Below are positions 26,798 through 40,619 of a stretch of 64,000 bases of DNA, piece after piece. The position numbers and the translations under genes are program-made. A model generated the notes under the pieces. It was given only the letters and a program-made list of their open reading frames with translations. It was not told the origin of the DNA and did not search any database. The DNA is from Calliopsis andreniformis (taxonomy: Eukaryota > Arthropoda > Insecta > Hymenoptera > Andrenidae): positions 806,001 to 870,000 of the forward strand of contig NW_027480593.1 of assembly GCF_051401765.1 (NCBI RefSeq), given 5' to 3'. Within the stretch, counting starts at the first letter, position 1, and each line of letters begins with the position of its first letter.

Positions 26798-29700
26798 ATT
26801 GAGGTTTGAGGTACGAGGATTGAGGATTGAGAATTGAGGACTGAGGATTGACGATTGAGTATTGAAGATTGAGGACTGATGACTGAGGATTGAGGATTGA
26901 GGTATGATGATTGCGATTTGAGTATTGAAAATTGGGTATTGAGGATTGAATATTGAGGATTGAGGATTGAGGATTGAGGATTGAAGATTGATTATTGAGG
27001 ATTGAAGATTGAGGATTGAGGATTGACGATTGAGGATTGAGGATTGAGGTTTGAGGATTGAGGATGAGGGCTGAGGGTTGAGGATTGAGGTTTGAGGACT
27101 GAGGACTGAGGATTGAGGATTGAGAATTGAGGGTTGAGGACTGAGGATTGAAGATTGAGGATTGGGTATTGAGGATTGAAGAACGAGGATTGAGGATTGA
27201 GGATTGAGGATTGGGGACTGAGGATTGAGGATTGAGGATTGAGGATTGAGGATAGAGGATTGTAGATTCAGTATTCAGGATTGAAGATTGAGAGTTGAGG
27301 ATTGAGTATTGAACATTGAGGACTGAGTGTTGAGGGTTGAGTGATGAGAATTGATGTTTGTGGATAGAGATTTGAAGATTGCAGATTGAGTATTGAGTAT
27401 TGAAAACTGTGAATTGAGGATATTCTATTGAGGATTGAGGATTGACAACTGATTGTTGAGGACTGAGGGCTGAAGATTGAGGATTCAGGATTGAGGATTC
27501 AGAATTGAGGTTTGAGGACAGAGGATTGAAGATTGAAGATTGAGTATTGAGGATTGAAGATGGAGGATTGAGGTTGAGGACTGAGGATTGAGGATGAGGG
27601 CTGAGGGTTGAGGATAGAGGTTTGAGGACTGAGGTCTGAGGATTGAGTATAGAGAATTGAGGATTGAGGATTGAGGATTGAAGATTGAGGATTGGGTATT
27701 GAGGATTGAAGAATGAGGATTGAGGATTAAGGATTCAGGATTGAGGATTGAAGATTGAGTATTGAGGATTGAAGACTGTCGATTGAGGATTGAGGGTTGA
27801 GGATCGAGGATTGAGAATTGAGGATTGATGATTGAGTATTGAGGGTTGAAGATTGAGGATTGAGGATTGAGGATTGAAGATTGAGGATTGAAGATTGAGG
27901 TTTGGGGACTGAGTGTTGAGGGTTGTGTGATTAGAATTGATGTTTGTGGATAGATATTTGAATTTTGCAGATTGCGCATTGAGTATTGAAAACTGTGAAT
28001 TGATGATATTCTATTGAGGATTGAGAATTGACAACTGATTGTTGAGGACTGAGGGCTGAAGATTGAGGATTCAGGATTGAGAATTCAGAATTGAGGATTG
28101 ATGACTGAGGATTGAGGATTGAAGACTGAGTATTGAGGATTGAAGATTGAGGATTAAGGATTGAGGATTGGGGATTGAGGATCTAGGATTGAAAATTGAT
28201 TATTGAGGATTGAATATTGAGGATTGAGGATTGAGGATTGAGAACTGAGAATTGAGGATAAGGACTGAGGGTTGAGGATTGAGGTTTGAGGAATGAGGAT
28301 TGAGGATTGAGGATTGAGGATTGAAGATTGAGTATTGATGATTGAAGATTGAGGATTGAGGATTGAGGGTTGAGGATTGAGGACGAGAACAGACAGTTGA
28401 GGATTGTGGTTTGAGGATTGAGGATTGAGGATTGAGAATTGAGGATTGAAGATTGAGTATTGAGGACTGAAGGTTGAGGATTGAGGATTGAGGATTGAGG
28501 ATTGAGGATTGAATATTGAGGATTGAGGATTGAGTATCGAAGGTTGAGGATTGATGACTGAGGATTGAGGATTGAGGATTGAAGATTGAGGATTGAGGAT
28601 TGAGGACTGAAGATTGAATATTGATGATTCAAGGTTGAGGATTGAGGATTGAGGGTTGTGGATTGAGGACGAGGACTGAGGGTTGACTATTGATATTTGA
28701 GGTCTGAGGATTGAGGATTGAGGATTGAGAATGGAGGATTGAGGATTGAGGATTGAAGATTGAGGATTGGGTATTGAGGATTGAAGAATGAGGATTGAGG
28801 ATTGAGGATTGAGGATTGAGATTTGAAGATTGAGTATTGGGGATTGAAAATTGAGGATTGAGGACTGAGGATTGAGGATTGTGTATTGAGGATTGTGGAT
28901 TGAGTATTGAAGATTGAGTATTGAGGGTTGACGATTGAGGATTGTGGATTGAAGGTTGAGTTTTGAGGATTGAAGGTTGAGGATTGAGGATTGAGGATTG
29001 AGAATTGACGATGAGGGCTGAGGGTTGAGGATTGCGGTTTGAGGACTGAGGACTGAGGATTGAGGATTGAGAATTGAGGATTGAGGATTGAGAATTGAGG
29101 ATGGGGACTGAGGTTTGAGGATTGAGGTGTGAAGAATGAGGATTCAGGATTGAGGATTGAGGATTCAGGATTGAGGATTGAGGATTGAGTTTCGAAGGTT
29201 GAGGATTGATGACTGAGGATTGAGGATTGAGGATCGAGGATTGAAGATTGAGGATAGGGGATTGAGGATAGACGATTGAGGATTGAGTATTGAGGATTGA
29301 GAATTGAGGATTGAGCATTGAAGGTTGAGTATTGAGGATTGAAGGTTGAGGATTGAGTGTTGAGAATTGATGTTTGAGGTTTGAGGTTAGATTATTGAAT
29401 AGTGTGGATTGAGTATTGAACCACGAGAATTCAGGATACTCTATTGAGTATTGATAATTGAGGATTGATGGTTGAGTAATGAAGATTGGTGGTTGAGGGT
29501 TGTGTGTTGAATATTGAGGATTGAGGATTGAGGATTGAGGATTGAAGATTGAGGATTGAATATCAAGAATTGATGATTGAAGATTGAGGATTGAGGATGA
29601 AGTGTTGAGGATTGAGGACGAGGACTGACGGTTGAGGATTGAGGTTTGAGGATCGAGGATTGAGGATTGAGGACTGAGGATTGAGGATTGAGGATTAAGC

Positions 29701-30664
29701 ATTGAGGATTGAAGATTGAGGACTGGGGATTGAGGATTGAAGATTGACGATTGCGGATTGTGGATTGAGGATTGAGGATTGAACATTGAGGACTGAGTGT
29801 TGAGGGTTGAGTGATGAGAATTGATGTTTGTGGATAGAGGTTTGAAGATTGCAGATTGAGTATTGAGTGTTGAAAACTGTGAATTGAGGATATTCTATTG
29901 AGGATTCAGGGTTGACAACTGATTGCTGAGGACTGAGGGCTGAAGATTGAGGATTGAGGATTGAAGATTGAGTATTGAGGATTGAAGATGGAGGATTGAG
30001 GATTGACGATTGAGGATTGAGGATTGAGGTTTGAGTATTGACGATGAGGGCTGAGGGTTGAGGATTGAGGTTTGAGGTCTGAGGACTGAGGATAGAGGAT
30101 TGAGAATTGAGGATTGAGGATTGAGGATTAAAGATTGAGGATTGGGTATTGAGGATTGAAGAATGAGGATTGAGGATTGAAGATTGAGGATTGAGGATTG
30201 AGGATTGAGGATTGAGGATTGAAGATTGAGGATTGGGTATTGCGTATTGAACATTGAGGATTGAAGATTGATGATTGTGGATTGAGGATTGAGGACTGAA
30301 GATTGAATATTGATGATTGAAGATTGAGGATTGAGGATTGAGGGTTGTGGATTGAGGACGAGGACTGAGGGTTGAGTATTGATGTTTGAGGTCTGAGGAT
30401 TGAGGATTGAAGATTGAGAATTGAGGATTGAGGATTGAGGATTGAAGATTGAGGATTGGGTATTGAGGATTGAAGGATGAGGATTGAGGATTGAGGATTG
30501 AAGTATGAGGATTGAGGATTGAGGATTGAGATTTGAGGATTGAAGATTGAGTTTTGAGGATTGAGGATTGAGGATTGAGGATTGAGGATTGAGGATTGAG
30601 GACTGCGGACTGAGGATTCAGGATTGAGAATTGAGGACTGAGGATAGAGTGTTGAAGATTGAGG
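26798..30664. repeat. U3: third tandem unit (3867 bp)
   Basis: U3 is collinear with U2 at 4140 bp until about 29350, where 315 bp (45 heptamers) are missing. The offset then becomes 3825 bp. The loss removes one GAAAACTGTG module, leaving markers at 27402, 27988 and 29872. The deleted segment in U2 is flanked on both sides by GAGGATTGAG, so the deletion fits recombination between repeats. U4 has the same deletion at the same place. Confidence 0.93.
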
Positions 30665-33600
30665 ATTGAGGTTTGAGGTACGAGGATTGAGGATTGAGAA
30701 TTGAGGACTGAGGATTGACGATTGAGTATTGAAGATTGAGGATTGATGACTGAGGATTGAGGATTGAGGTATGATGATTGCGATTTGAGTATTGAAAATT
30801 GGGTATTGAGGATTGAATATTGAGGATTGAGGATTGAGGATTGAGGATTGAAGATTGATTATTGAGGATTGAAGATTGAGGATTGAGGATTGGGTATTGA
30901 GGATTGAAGAACGAGGATTGAGGATTGAGGATTGAGGATTGGGGACTGAGGATTGAGGATTGAGGATTGAGGATTGAGGATAGAGGATTGTAGATTCAGT
31001 ATTCAGGATTGAAGATTGAGAGTTGAGGATTGAGTATTGAACATTGAGGACTGAGTGTTGAGGGTTGAGTGATGAGAATTGATGTTTGTGGATAGAGATT
31101 TGAAGATTGCAGATTGAGTATTGAGTATTGAAAACTGTGAATTGAGGATATTCTATTGAGGATTGAGGATTGACAACTGATTGTTGAGGACTGAGGGCTG
31201 AAGATTGAGGATTCAGGATTGAGGATTCAGAATTGAGGTTTGAGGACAGAGGATTGAAGATTGAAGATTGAGTATTGAGGATTGAAGATGGAGGATTGAG
31301 GTTGAGGACTGAGGATTGAGGATGAGGGCTGAGGGTTGAGGATAGAGGTTTGAGGACTGAGGTCTGAGGATTGAGTATAGAGAATTGAGGATTGAGGATT
31401 GAGGATTGAAGATTGAGGATTGGGTATTGAGGATTGAAGAATGAGGATTGAGGATTAAGGATTCAGGATTGAGGATTGAAGATTGAGTATTGAGGATTGA
31501 AGACTGTCGATTGAGGATTGAGGGTTGAGGATCGAGGATTGAGAATTGAGGATTGATGATTGAGTATTGAGGGTTGAAGATTGAGGATTGAGGATTGAGG
31601 ATTGAAGATTGAGGATTGAAGATTGAGGTTTGGGGACTGAGTGTTGAGGGTTGTGTGATTAGAATTGATGTTTGTGGATAGATATTTGAATTTTGCAGAT
31701 TGCGCATTGAGTATTGAAAACTGTGAATTGATGATATTCTATTGAGGATTGAGAATTGACAACTGATTGTTGAGGACTGAGGGCTGAAGATTGAGGATTC
31801 AGGATTGAGAATTCAGAATTGAGGATTGATGACTGAGGATTGAGGATTGAAGACTGAGTATTGAGGATTGAAGATTGAGGATTAAGGATTGAGGATTGGG
31901 GATTGAGGATCTAGGATTGAAAATTGATTATTGAGGATTGAATATTGAGGATTGAGGATTGAGGATTGAGAACTGAGAATTGAGGATAAGGACTGAGGGT
32001 TGAGGATTGAGGTTTGAGGAATGAGGATTGAGGATTGAGGATTGAGGATTGAAGATTGAGTATTGATGATTGAAGATTGAGGATTGAGGATTGAGGGTTG
32101 AGGATTGAGGACGAGAACAGACAGTTGAGGATTGTGGTTTGAGGATTGAGGATTGAGGATTGAGAATTGAGGATTGAAGATTGAGTATTGAGGACTGAAG
32201 GTTGAGGATTGAGGATTGAGGATTGAGGATTGAGGATTGAATATTGAGGATTGAGGATTGAGTATCGAAGGTTGAGGATTGATGACTGAGGATTGAGGAT
32301 TGAGGATTGAAGATTGAGGATTGAGGATTGAGGACTGAAGATTGAATATTGATGATTCAAGGTTGAGGATTGAGGATTGAGGGTTGTGGATTGAGGACGA
32401 GGACTGAGGGTTGACTATTGATATTTGAGGTCTGAGGATTGAGGATTGAGGATTGAGAATGGAGGATTGAGGATTGAGGATTGAAGATTGAGGATTGGGT
32501 ATTGAGGATTGAAGAATGAGGATTGAGGATTGAGGATTGAGGATTGAGATTTGAAGATTGAGTATTGGGGATTGAAAATTGAGGATTGAGGACTGAGGAT
32601 TGAGGATTGTGTATTGAGGATTGTGGATTGAGTATTGAAGATTGAGTATTGAGGGTTGACGATTGAGGATTGTGGATTGAAGGTTGAGTTTTGAGGATTG
32701 AAGGTTGAGGATTGAGGATTGAGGATTGAGAATTGACGATGAGGGCTGAGGGTTGAGGATTGCGGTTTGAGGACTGAGGACTGAGGATTGAGGATTGAGA
32801 ATTGAGGATTGAGGATTGAGAATTGAGGATGGGGACTGAGGTTTGAGGATTGAGGTGTGAAGAATGAGGATTCAGGATTGAGGATTGAGGATTCAGGATT
32901 GAGGATTGAGGATTGAGTTTCGAAGGTTGAGGATTGATGACTGAGGATTGAGGATTGAGGATCGAGGATTGAAGATTGAGGATAGGGGATTGAGGATAGA
33001 CGATTGAGGATTGAGTATTGAGGATTGAGAATTGAGGATTGAGCATTGAAGGTTGAGTATTGAGGATTGAAGGTTGAGGATTGAGTGTTGAGAATTGATG
33101 TTTGAGGTTTGAGGTTAGATTATTGAATAGTGTGGATTGAGTATTGAACCACGAGAATTCAGGATACTCTATTGAGTATTGATAATTGAGGATTGATGGT
33201 TGAGTAATGAAGATTGGTGGTTGAGGGTTGTGTGTTGAATATTGAGGATTGAGGATTGAGGATTGAGGATTGAAGATTGAGGATTGAATATCAAGAATTG
33301 ATGATTGAAGATTGAGGATTGAGGATGAAGTGTTGAGGATTGAGGACGAGGACTGACGGTTGAGGATTGAGGTTTGAGGATCGAGGATTGAGGATTGAGG
33401 ACTGAGGATTGAGGATTGAGGATTAAGCATTGAGGATTGAAGATTGAGGACTGGGGATTGAGGATTGAAGATTGACGATTGCGGATTGTGGATTGAGGAT
33501 TGAGGATTGAACATTGAGGACTGAGTGTTGAGGGTTGAGTGATGAGAATTGATGTTTGTGGATAGAGGTTTGAAGATTGCAGATTGAGTATTGAGTGTTG

Positions 33601-34392
33601 AAAACTGTGAATTGAGGATATTCTATTGAGGATTCAGGGTTGACAACTGATTGCTGAGGACTGAGGGCTGAAGATTGAGGATTGAGGATTGAAGATTGAG
33701 TATTGAGGATTGAAGATGGAGGATTGAGGATTGACGATTGAGGATTGAGGATTGAGGTTTGAGTATTGACGATGAGGGCTGAGGGTTGAGGATTGAGGTT
33801 TGAGGTCTGAGGACTGAGGATAGAGGATTGAGAATTGAGGATTGAGGATTGAGGATTAAAGATTGAGGATTGGGTATTGAGGATTGAAGAATGAGGATTG
33901 AGGATTGAAGATTGAGGATTGAGGATTGAGGATTGAGGATTGAGGATTGAAGATTGAGGATTGGGTATTGCGTATTGAACATTGAGGATTGAAGATTGAT
34001 GATTGTGGATTGAGGATTGAGGACTGAAGATTGAATATTGATGATTGAAGATTGAGGATTGAGGATTGAGGGTTGTGGATTGAGGACGAGGACTGAGGGT
34101 TGAGTATTGATGTTTGAGGTCTGAGGATTGAGGATTGAAGATTGAGAATTGAGGATTGAGGATTGAGGATTGAAGATTGAGGATTGGGTATTGAGGATTG
34201 AAGGATGAGGATTGAGGATTGAGGATTGAAGTATGAGGATTGAGGATTGAGGATTGAGATTTGAGGATTGAAGATTGAGTTTTGAGGATTGAGGATTGAG
34301 GATTGAGGATTGAGGATTGAGGATTGAGGACTGCGGACTGAGGATTCAGGATTGAGAATTGAGGACTGAGGATAGAGTGTTGAAGATTGAGG
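30665..34392. repeat. U4: fourth tandem unit (3728 bp)
   Basis: U4 carries the same 315-bp deletion as U3 (junction about 33080) and a further 139-bp deletion near 30880-30892. There a run including GACGATTGAGG and GATGAGGGCTGAGGG is gone. The two losses explain its length relative to U2-type units. Markers are at 31130, 31716 and 33600. U3 and U4 also share GAAGTATGAGG (30500 and 34229) where U1, U2 and U5 read GAAGAATGAGG, so they are sister copies. Confidence 0.93.
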
Positions 34393-37300
34393 ATTGAGGT
34401 TTGAGGTACGAGGATTGAGGATTGAGAATTGAGGACTGAGGATTGACGATTGAGTATTGAAGATTGAGGATTGATGACTGAGGATTGAGGATTGAGGTAT
34501 GATGATTGCGATTTGAGTATTGAAAATTGGGTATTGAGGATTGAATATTGAGGATTGAGGATTGAGGATTGAGGATTGAAGATTGATTATTGAGGATTGA
34601 AGATTGAGGATTGAGGATTGACGATTGAGGATTGAGGATTGAGGTTTGAGGATTGAGGATGAGGGCTGAGGGTTGAGGATTGAGGTTTGAGGACTGAGGA
34701 CTGAGGATTGAGGATTGAGAATTGAGGGTTGAGGATTGAGGATTGAAGATTGAGGATTGGGTATTGAGGATTGAAGAACGAGGATTGAGGATTGAGGATT
34801 GAGGATTGGGGACTGAGGATTGAGGATTGAGGATTGAGGATTGAGGATAGAGGATTGTAGATTCAGTATTCAGGATTGAAGATTGAGAGTTGAGGATTGA
34901 GTATTGAACATTGAGGACTGAGTGTTGAGGGTTGAGTGATGAGAATTGATGTTTGTGGATAGAGATTTGAAGATTGCAGATTGAGTATTGAGTATTGAAA
35001 GCTGTGAATTGAGGATATTCTATTGAGGATTGAGGATTGACAACTGATTGTTGAGGACTGAGGGCTGAAGATTGAGGATTCAGGATTGAGGATTCAGAAT
35101 TGAGGTTTGAGGACAGAGGATTGAAGATTGAAGATTGAGTATTGAGGATTGAAGATGGAGGATTGAGGTTGAGGACTGAGGATTGAGGATGAGGGCTGAG
35201 GGTTGAGGATAGAGGTTTGAGGACTGAGGTCTGAGGATTGAGTATAGAGAATTGAGGATTGAGGATTGAGGATTGAAGATTGAGGATTGGGTATTGAGGA
35301 TTGAAGAATGAGGATTGAGGATTGAGGATTCAGGATTGAGGATTGAAGATTGAGTATTGAGGATTGAAGACTGTCGATTGAGGATTGAGGGTTGAGGATC
35401 GAGGATTGAGAATTGAGGATTGATGATTGAGTATTGAGGGTTGAAGATTGAGGATTGAGGATTGAGGATTGAGGATTGAGGATTGAAGATTGAGGTTTGG
35501 GGACTGAGTGTTGAGGGTTGTGTGATTAGAATTGATGTTTGTGGATAGATATTTGAATTTTGCAGATTGCGCATTGAGTATTGAAAACTGTGAATTGATG
35601 ATATTCTATTGAGGATTGAGAATTGACAACTGATTGTTGAGGACTGAGGGCTGAAGATTGAGGATTCAGGATTGAGAATTCAGAATTGAGGATTGATGAC
35701 TGAGGATTGAGGATTGAAGACTGAGTATTGAGGATTGAAGATTGAGGATTAAGGATTGAGGATTGGGGATTGAGGATCTAGGATTGAAAATTGATTATTG
35801 AGGATTGAATATTGAGGATTGAGGATTGAGGATTGAGAACTGAGAATTGAGGATAAGGACTGAGGGTTGAGGATTGAGGTTTGAGGAATGAGGATTGAGG
35901 ATTGAGGATTGAGGATTGAAGATTGAGTATTGATGATTGAAGATTGAGGATTGAGGATTGAGGGTTGAGGATTGAGGACGAGAACAGACAGTTGAGGATT
36001 GTGGTTTGAGGATTGAGGATTGAGGATTGAGAATTGAGGATTGAAGATTGAGTATTGAGGACTGAAGGTTGAGGATTGAGGATTGAGGATTGAGGATTGA
36101 GGATTGAATATTGAGGATTGAGGATTGAGTATCGAAGGTTGAGGATTGATGACTGAGGATTGAGGATTGAGGATTGAAGATTGAGGATTGAGGATTGAGG
36201 ACTGAAGATTGAATATTGATGATTCAAGGTTGAGGATTGAGGATTGAGGGTTGTGGATTGAGGACGAGGACTGAGGGTTGACTATTGATATTTGAGGTCT
36301 GAGGATTGAGGATTGAGGATTGAGAATGGAGGATTGAGGATTGAGGATTGAAGATTGAGGATTGGGTATTGAGGATTGAAGAATGAGGATTGAGGATTGA
36401 GGATTGAGGATTGAGAATTGAAGATTGAGTATTGGGGATTGAAAATTGAGGATTGAGGACTGAGGATTGAGGATTGTGTATTGAGGATTGTGGATTGAGT
36501 ATTGAAGATTGAGTATTGAGGGTTGACGATTGAGGATTGTGGATTGAAGGTTGAGTTTTGAGGATTGAAGGTTGAGGATTGAGGATTGAGGATTGAGAAT
36601 TGACGATGAGGGCTGAGGGTTGAGGATTGCGGTTTGAGGACTGAGGACTGAGGATTGAGGATTGAGAATTGAGGATTGAGGATTGAGAATTGAGGATGAG
36701 GACTGAGGTTTGAGGATTGAGGTGTGAAGAATGAGGATTGAGGATTGAGGATTGAGGATTCAGGATTGAGGATTGAGGATTGAGTTTCGAAGGTTGAGGA
36801 TTGATGACTGAGGATTGAGGATTGAGGATCGAGGATTGAAGATTGAGGATAGGGGATTGAGGATAGACGATTGAGGATTGAGTATTGAGGATTGAGAATT
36901 GAGGATTGAGCATTGAAGGTTGAGTATTGAGGATTGAAGGTTGAGGATTGAGGGTTGAGGATTGAAGATTGGGGACTTAGTGTTGAGGGTTGAGTGATGG
37001 GAATTGATGCTTGTGGATGGAGATTTGAAGTTTGAAGAATGGGGATTGAGCATTGAAAACTGTGAATTGAGGATATTCTATTGAGGATTGAGGATTGACA
37101 ATTGACTGTTGAGGACTGAGGGCTAAAGATTGAGGATTCAGGATTGAGGACACGGGATTGAGGTTTGATGACTGAGGATTGAGGGTTGAGGATTGAGGAT
37201 TGAGGGTTGACGCTTGAGGATTGAGGGTTGAGTATGGAGGATTGAAGATAGAGGACTGAGTGTTGAGGATTGAGTGTTGAGAATTGATGTTTGAGGTTTG

Positions 37301-38581
37301 AGGTTAGATTATTGAATAGTGTGGATTGAGTATTGAACCACGAGAATTCAGGATACTCTATTGAGTATTGATAATTGAGGATTGATGGTTGAGTAATGAA
37401 GATTGGTGGTTGAGGGTTGTGTGTTGAATATTGAGGATTGAGGATTGAGGATTGAGGATTGAAGATTGAGGATTGAATATCAAGAATTGATGATTGAAGA
37501 TTGAGGATTGAGGATGAAGTGTTGAGGATTGAGGACGAGGACTGACGGTTGAGGATTGAGGTTTGAGGATCGAGGATTGAGGATTGAGGACTGAGGATTG
37601 AGGATTGAGGATTAAGCATTGAGGATTGAAGATTGAGGACTGGGGATTGAGGATTGAAGATTGACGATTGAGGATTGTGGATTGAGGATTGAGGATTGAA
37701 CATTGAGGACTGAGTGTTGAGGGTTGAGTGATGAGAATTGATGTTTGTGGATAGAGGTTTGAAGATTGCAGATTGAGTATTGAGTGTTGAAAACTGTGAA
37801 TTGAGGATACTCTATTGAGGATTCAGGGTTGACAACTGATTGCTGAGGACTGAGGGCTGAAGATTGAGGATTGAGGATTGAAGATTGAGTATTGAGGATT
37901 GAAGATGGAGGATTGAGGATTGACGATTGAGGATTGAGGATTGAGGTTTGAGTATTGACGATGAGGGCTGAGGGTTGAGGATTGAGGTTTGAGGTCTGAG
38001 GACTGAGGATAGAGGATTGAGAATTGAGGATTGAGGATTGAGGATTAAAGATTGAGGATTGGGTATTGAGGATTCAAGAATGAGGATTGAGGATTGAAGA
38101 TTGAGGATTGAGGATTGAGGATTGAGGATTGAGGATTGAAGATTGAGGATTGGGTATTGCGTATTGAACATTGAGGATTGAAGATTGATGATTGTGGATT
38201 GAGGATTGAGGACTGAAGATTGAATATTGATGATTGAAGATTGAGGATTGAGGATTGAGGGTTGTGGATTGAGGACGAAGACTGAGGGTTGAGTATTGAT
38301 GTTTGAGGTCTGAGGATTGAGGATTGAAGATTGAGAATTGAGGATTGAGGATTGAGGATTGAAGATTGAGGATTGGGTATTGAGGATTGAAGGATGAGGA
38401 TTGAGGATTGAGGATTGAAGAATGAGGATTGAGGATTGAGGATTGAGATTTGAGGATTGAAGATTGAGTTTTGAGGATTGAGGATTGAGGATTGAGGATT
38501 GAGGATTGAGGATTGAGGACTGCGGACTGAGGATTCAGGATTGAGAATTGAGGACTGAGGATAGAGTGTTGAAGATTGAGG
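34393..38581. repeat. U5: fifth and last tandem unit (4189 bp)
   Basis: U5 is full length, without the 315-, 139- or 42-bp deletions. Markers are at 34997 (variant GAAAGCTGTG), 35583, 37055 and 37789. It ends at GATAGAGTGTTGAAGATTGAGG exactly where the next unit would start, then switches to B-type sequence. The tandem array is therefore five whole units, 20112 bp in all. U5 has the same B-like patch as U2-U4 near 36000-36100. Confidence 0.92.
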
Positions 38582-40619
38582 TCTGAGGATTGAGGATTGA
38601 GGATTGAGAATTGAGGATTGAAGATTGAGTATTGAGGACTGAATGTTGAGGATTGAGGATTGAGGATTGAAGATTGAGGACTTAGTGTTGAGGGTTGAGT
38701 GATGGGAATTGATGTTTGTGGATTGAGATTTGAAGATTGAAGAATGGGGATTGAGTATTGAAAACTGTGAATTGAGGATGTTCTATTGAGGATTGAGGAT
38801 TGACAATTGATTGTTGAGGACTGAGGGCTAAAGATTGAGGATTCAGGATCGAGGAATCGGGATTGATGTTTAAGGACTGAGGATTGAGGGTTGAGGATTG
38901 AGGATTGACGCTTTAGGATTGAGGGTTGAGGATGGAGGATTGAAAAGAGTGGACTGAGTGTTGAGGATTGAGTGTTGAGAATTGATGTTTGAGGATTGAG
39001 ATTTGATTATTGAATATTGTGGATTGAGTATTGAACCATGATAATTCAGGATACACTATTGAGTATTCGGAATTGAGGATTGAAGGTTGAGTATTGAGGG
39101 TTGGTGGTTGAGGGTTGTGTGTTGAATATTGAGGATAGAGGATTGAGGATTGAGGATTGAAGATTGAGGATTGAATATTGAGTATTGATGATTGAAGATT
39201 GAAGATTGAGGATTGAGGATTGAGTGTTGAGGATTGAGCACGAGGACTGACGGTTGAGGATTGAGGTTTGATGTCTGAGGATTGAGGATTGAGGACTGAG
39301 GATTGAGGATTGAGGTTTGAGCATTGAGGATTGAAGATTGAGGACTGGGGATTGAGGATTGAAGATTGACGAATGAGGATTGTGGATTGAGGATTGAGGA
39401 TTGAACGTTGAGGACTGAGTGTTGAGGGTTGAGTGATGAGAATTGATGTTTGTGGATAGAGGTTTGAAGAATGCAGATTGAGTATTGAGTATTGAAAACT
39501 GTGAATTGAGGATATTCTATTGAGGATTCAGGGTTGACTACTGATTGTTGAGGACTGAGGGCTGAAGATTGAGGATTCAGGGTTGACTACTGATTGTTGA
39601 GGACTGAGGGCTGAAGATTGAGGATTCAGGATTGAGGATTCGGAATTGAGGTTTGAGGACTGAGGATTGAAGATTGAAGATTGAGTATCGAGGATTGAAG
39701 GTTGAGGATTGAGGATTGAGGACTGAGGATTGAGGATGAGGGCTGAGGGTTGAGTATTGAGGTTTGAGGACTGAGGACTGAGGATTGAGGATTGAGAATT
39801 GAGGATTGAGGATTGAGGATTGAAGGTTGAGGATTGTGAATTGAAGATTGAGTATTGAGGATTGAAGATTGAGGATTGAGGATTGCGGACAGGGACTGAC
39901 GGTTGAGGATTGAGGTTTGAGGGTTGAGGTTTGAGGTTTGAGGACTGAGGACTGAGGATTGAGGATTGAGAATTGAGGATTGAGGATTGAGGATTGAGGA
40001 TTGAGGATTGACGATTGAGGATTGGGAATTGAGGATTGAACATTGAGGATTGAGGATTGAGGATCCAGGATTGAGGGTTGAGGATTGAAGATTGAATATT
40101 GATGATTGAAGATTGAGGATTGAAGATTGAGTGTTGTGGATTGAGGACGAGGGCTGAGGGTTGAGTTTTGATGTTTGAGGTCTGAAGATTGAGGATTGAT
40201 TATTGAGAATTGAGGATTGAGGATTGAGGATTGAAGAGTGAGGATTGGGTATTGAGGATTGAAGAATGAGGACTGAGGATCTAGGATTGAGGATCGAGGA
40301 TTGAAGATTGAGTATTGAGGATTGAAGATTGAGGATTGAGCATTGAGGATTGAGGATTGAGGATTGAGGATTGAGGATTGAAGATTGAGGATTGGGTATT
40401 GAGGATTGAGCATTGAGGATTGAGGATTGAGGATCGAGGATTGAGGATTGAGGATTGAAGATTGAATATTGATGGTTGAAGATTGATGATTGAGGATTGA
40501 GGGTTGTGGATTGAGGACGAGGACTGAGGGTTGAGTATTGATGTTTGAGGTCTGAGGATTGAGGATTGAGGTTTGAGGATTGAGAATTGAGAATTGAGGA
40601 TGAGGACTGAGGGTTGAGG
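38582..40619. repeat. B': B-type block to the right of the U array
   Basis: This block matches 16422-18469 at an offset of 22192 bp at 39046 and 22241 bp at 39577. The 49-bp step is a local duplication at 39531-39628. Markers are at 38760 and 39494, and GAAAAGAGTGG is at 38942. A B block thus lies on both sides of the five-unit U array, in the same orientation. Confidence 0.85.
39531..39628. repeat. Local 49-bp direct duplication
   Basis: A 49-bp string starting GGGTTGACTACTGATTG occurs twice head to tail (39531-39579 and 39580-39628). The homologous place in B2 (17340) has it once. Its length is seven heptamers, so the duplication keeps the repeat phase. It looks recent because the two copies read the same. 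Confidence 0.93.

Noticed and set aside
18470..38581. The 4.19-kb units as transposons or a composite mobile element
   Set aside because: They have no transposase, terminal inverted repeats, target-site duplication, poly-A or LTR features. Units are joined head to tail and made wholly of heptamers.
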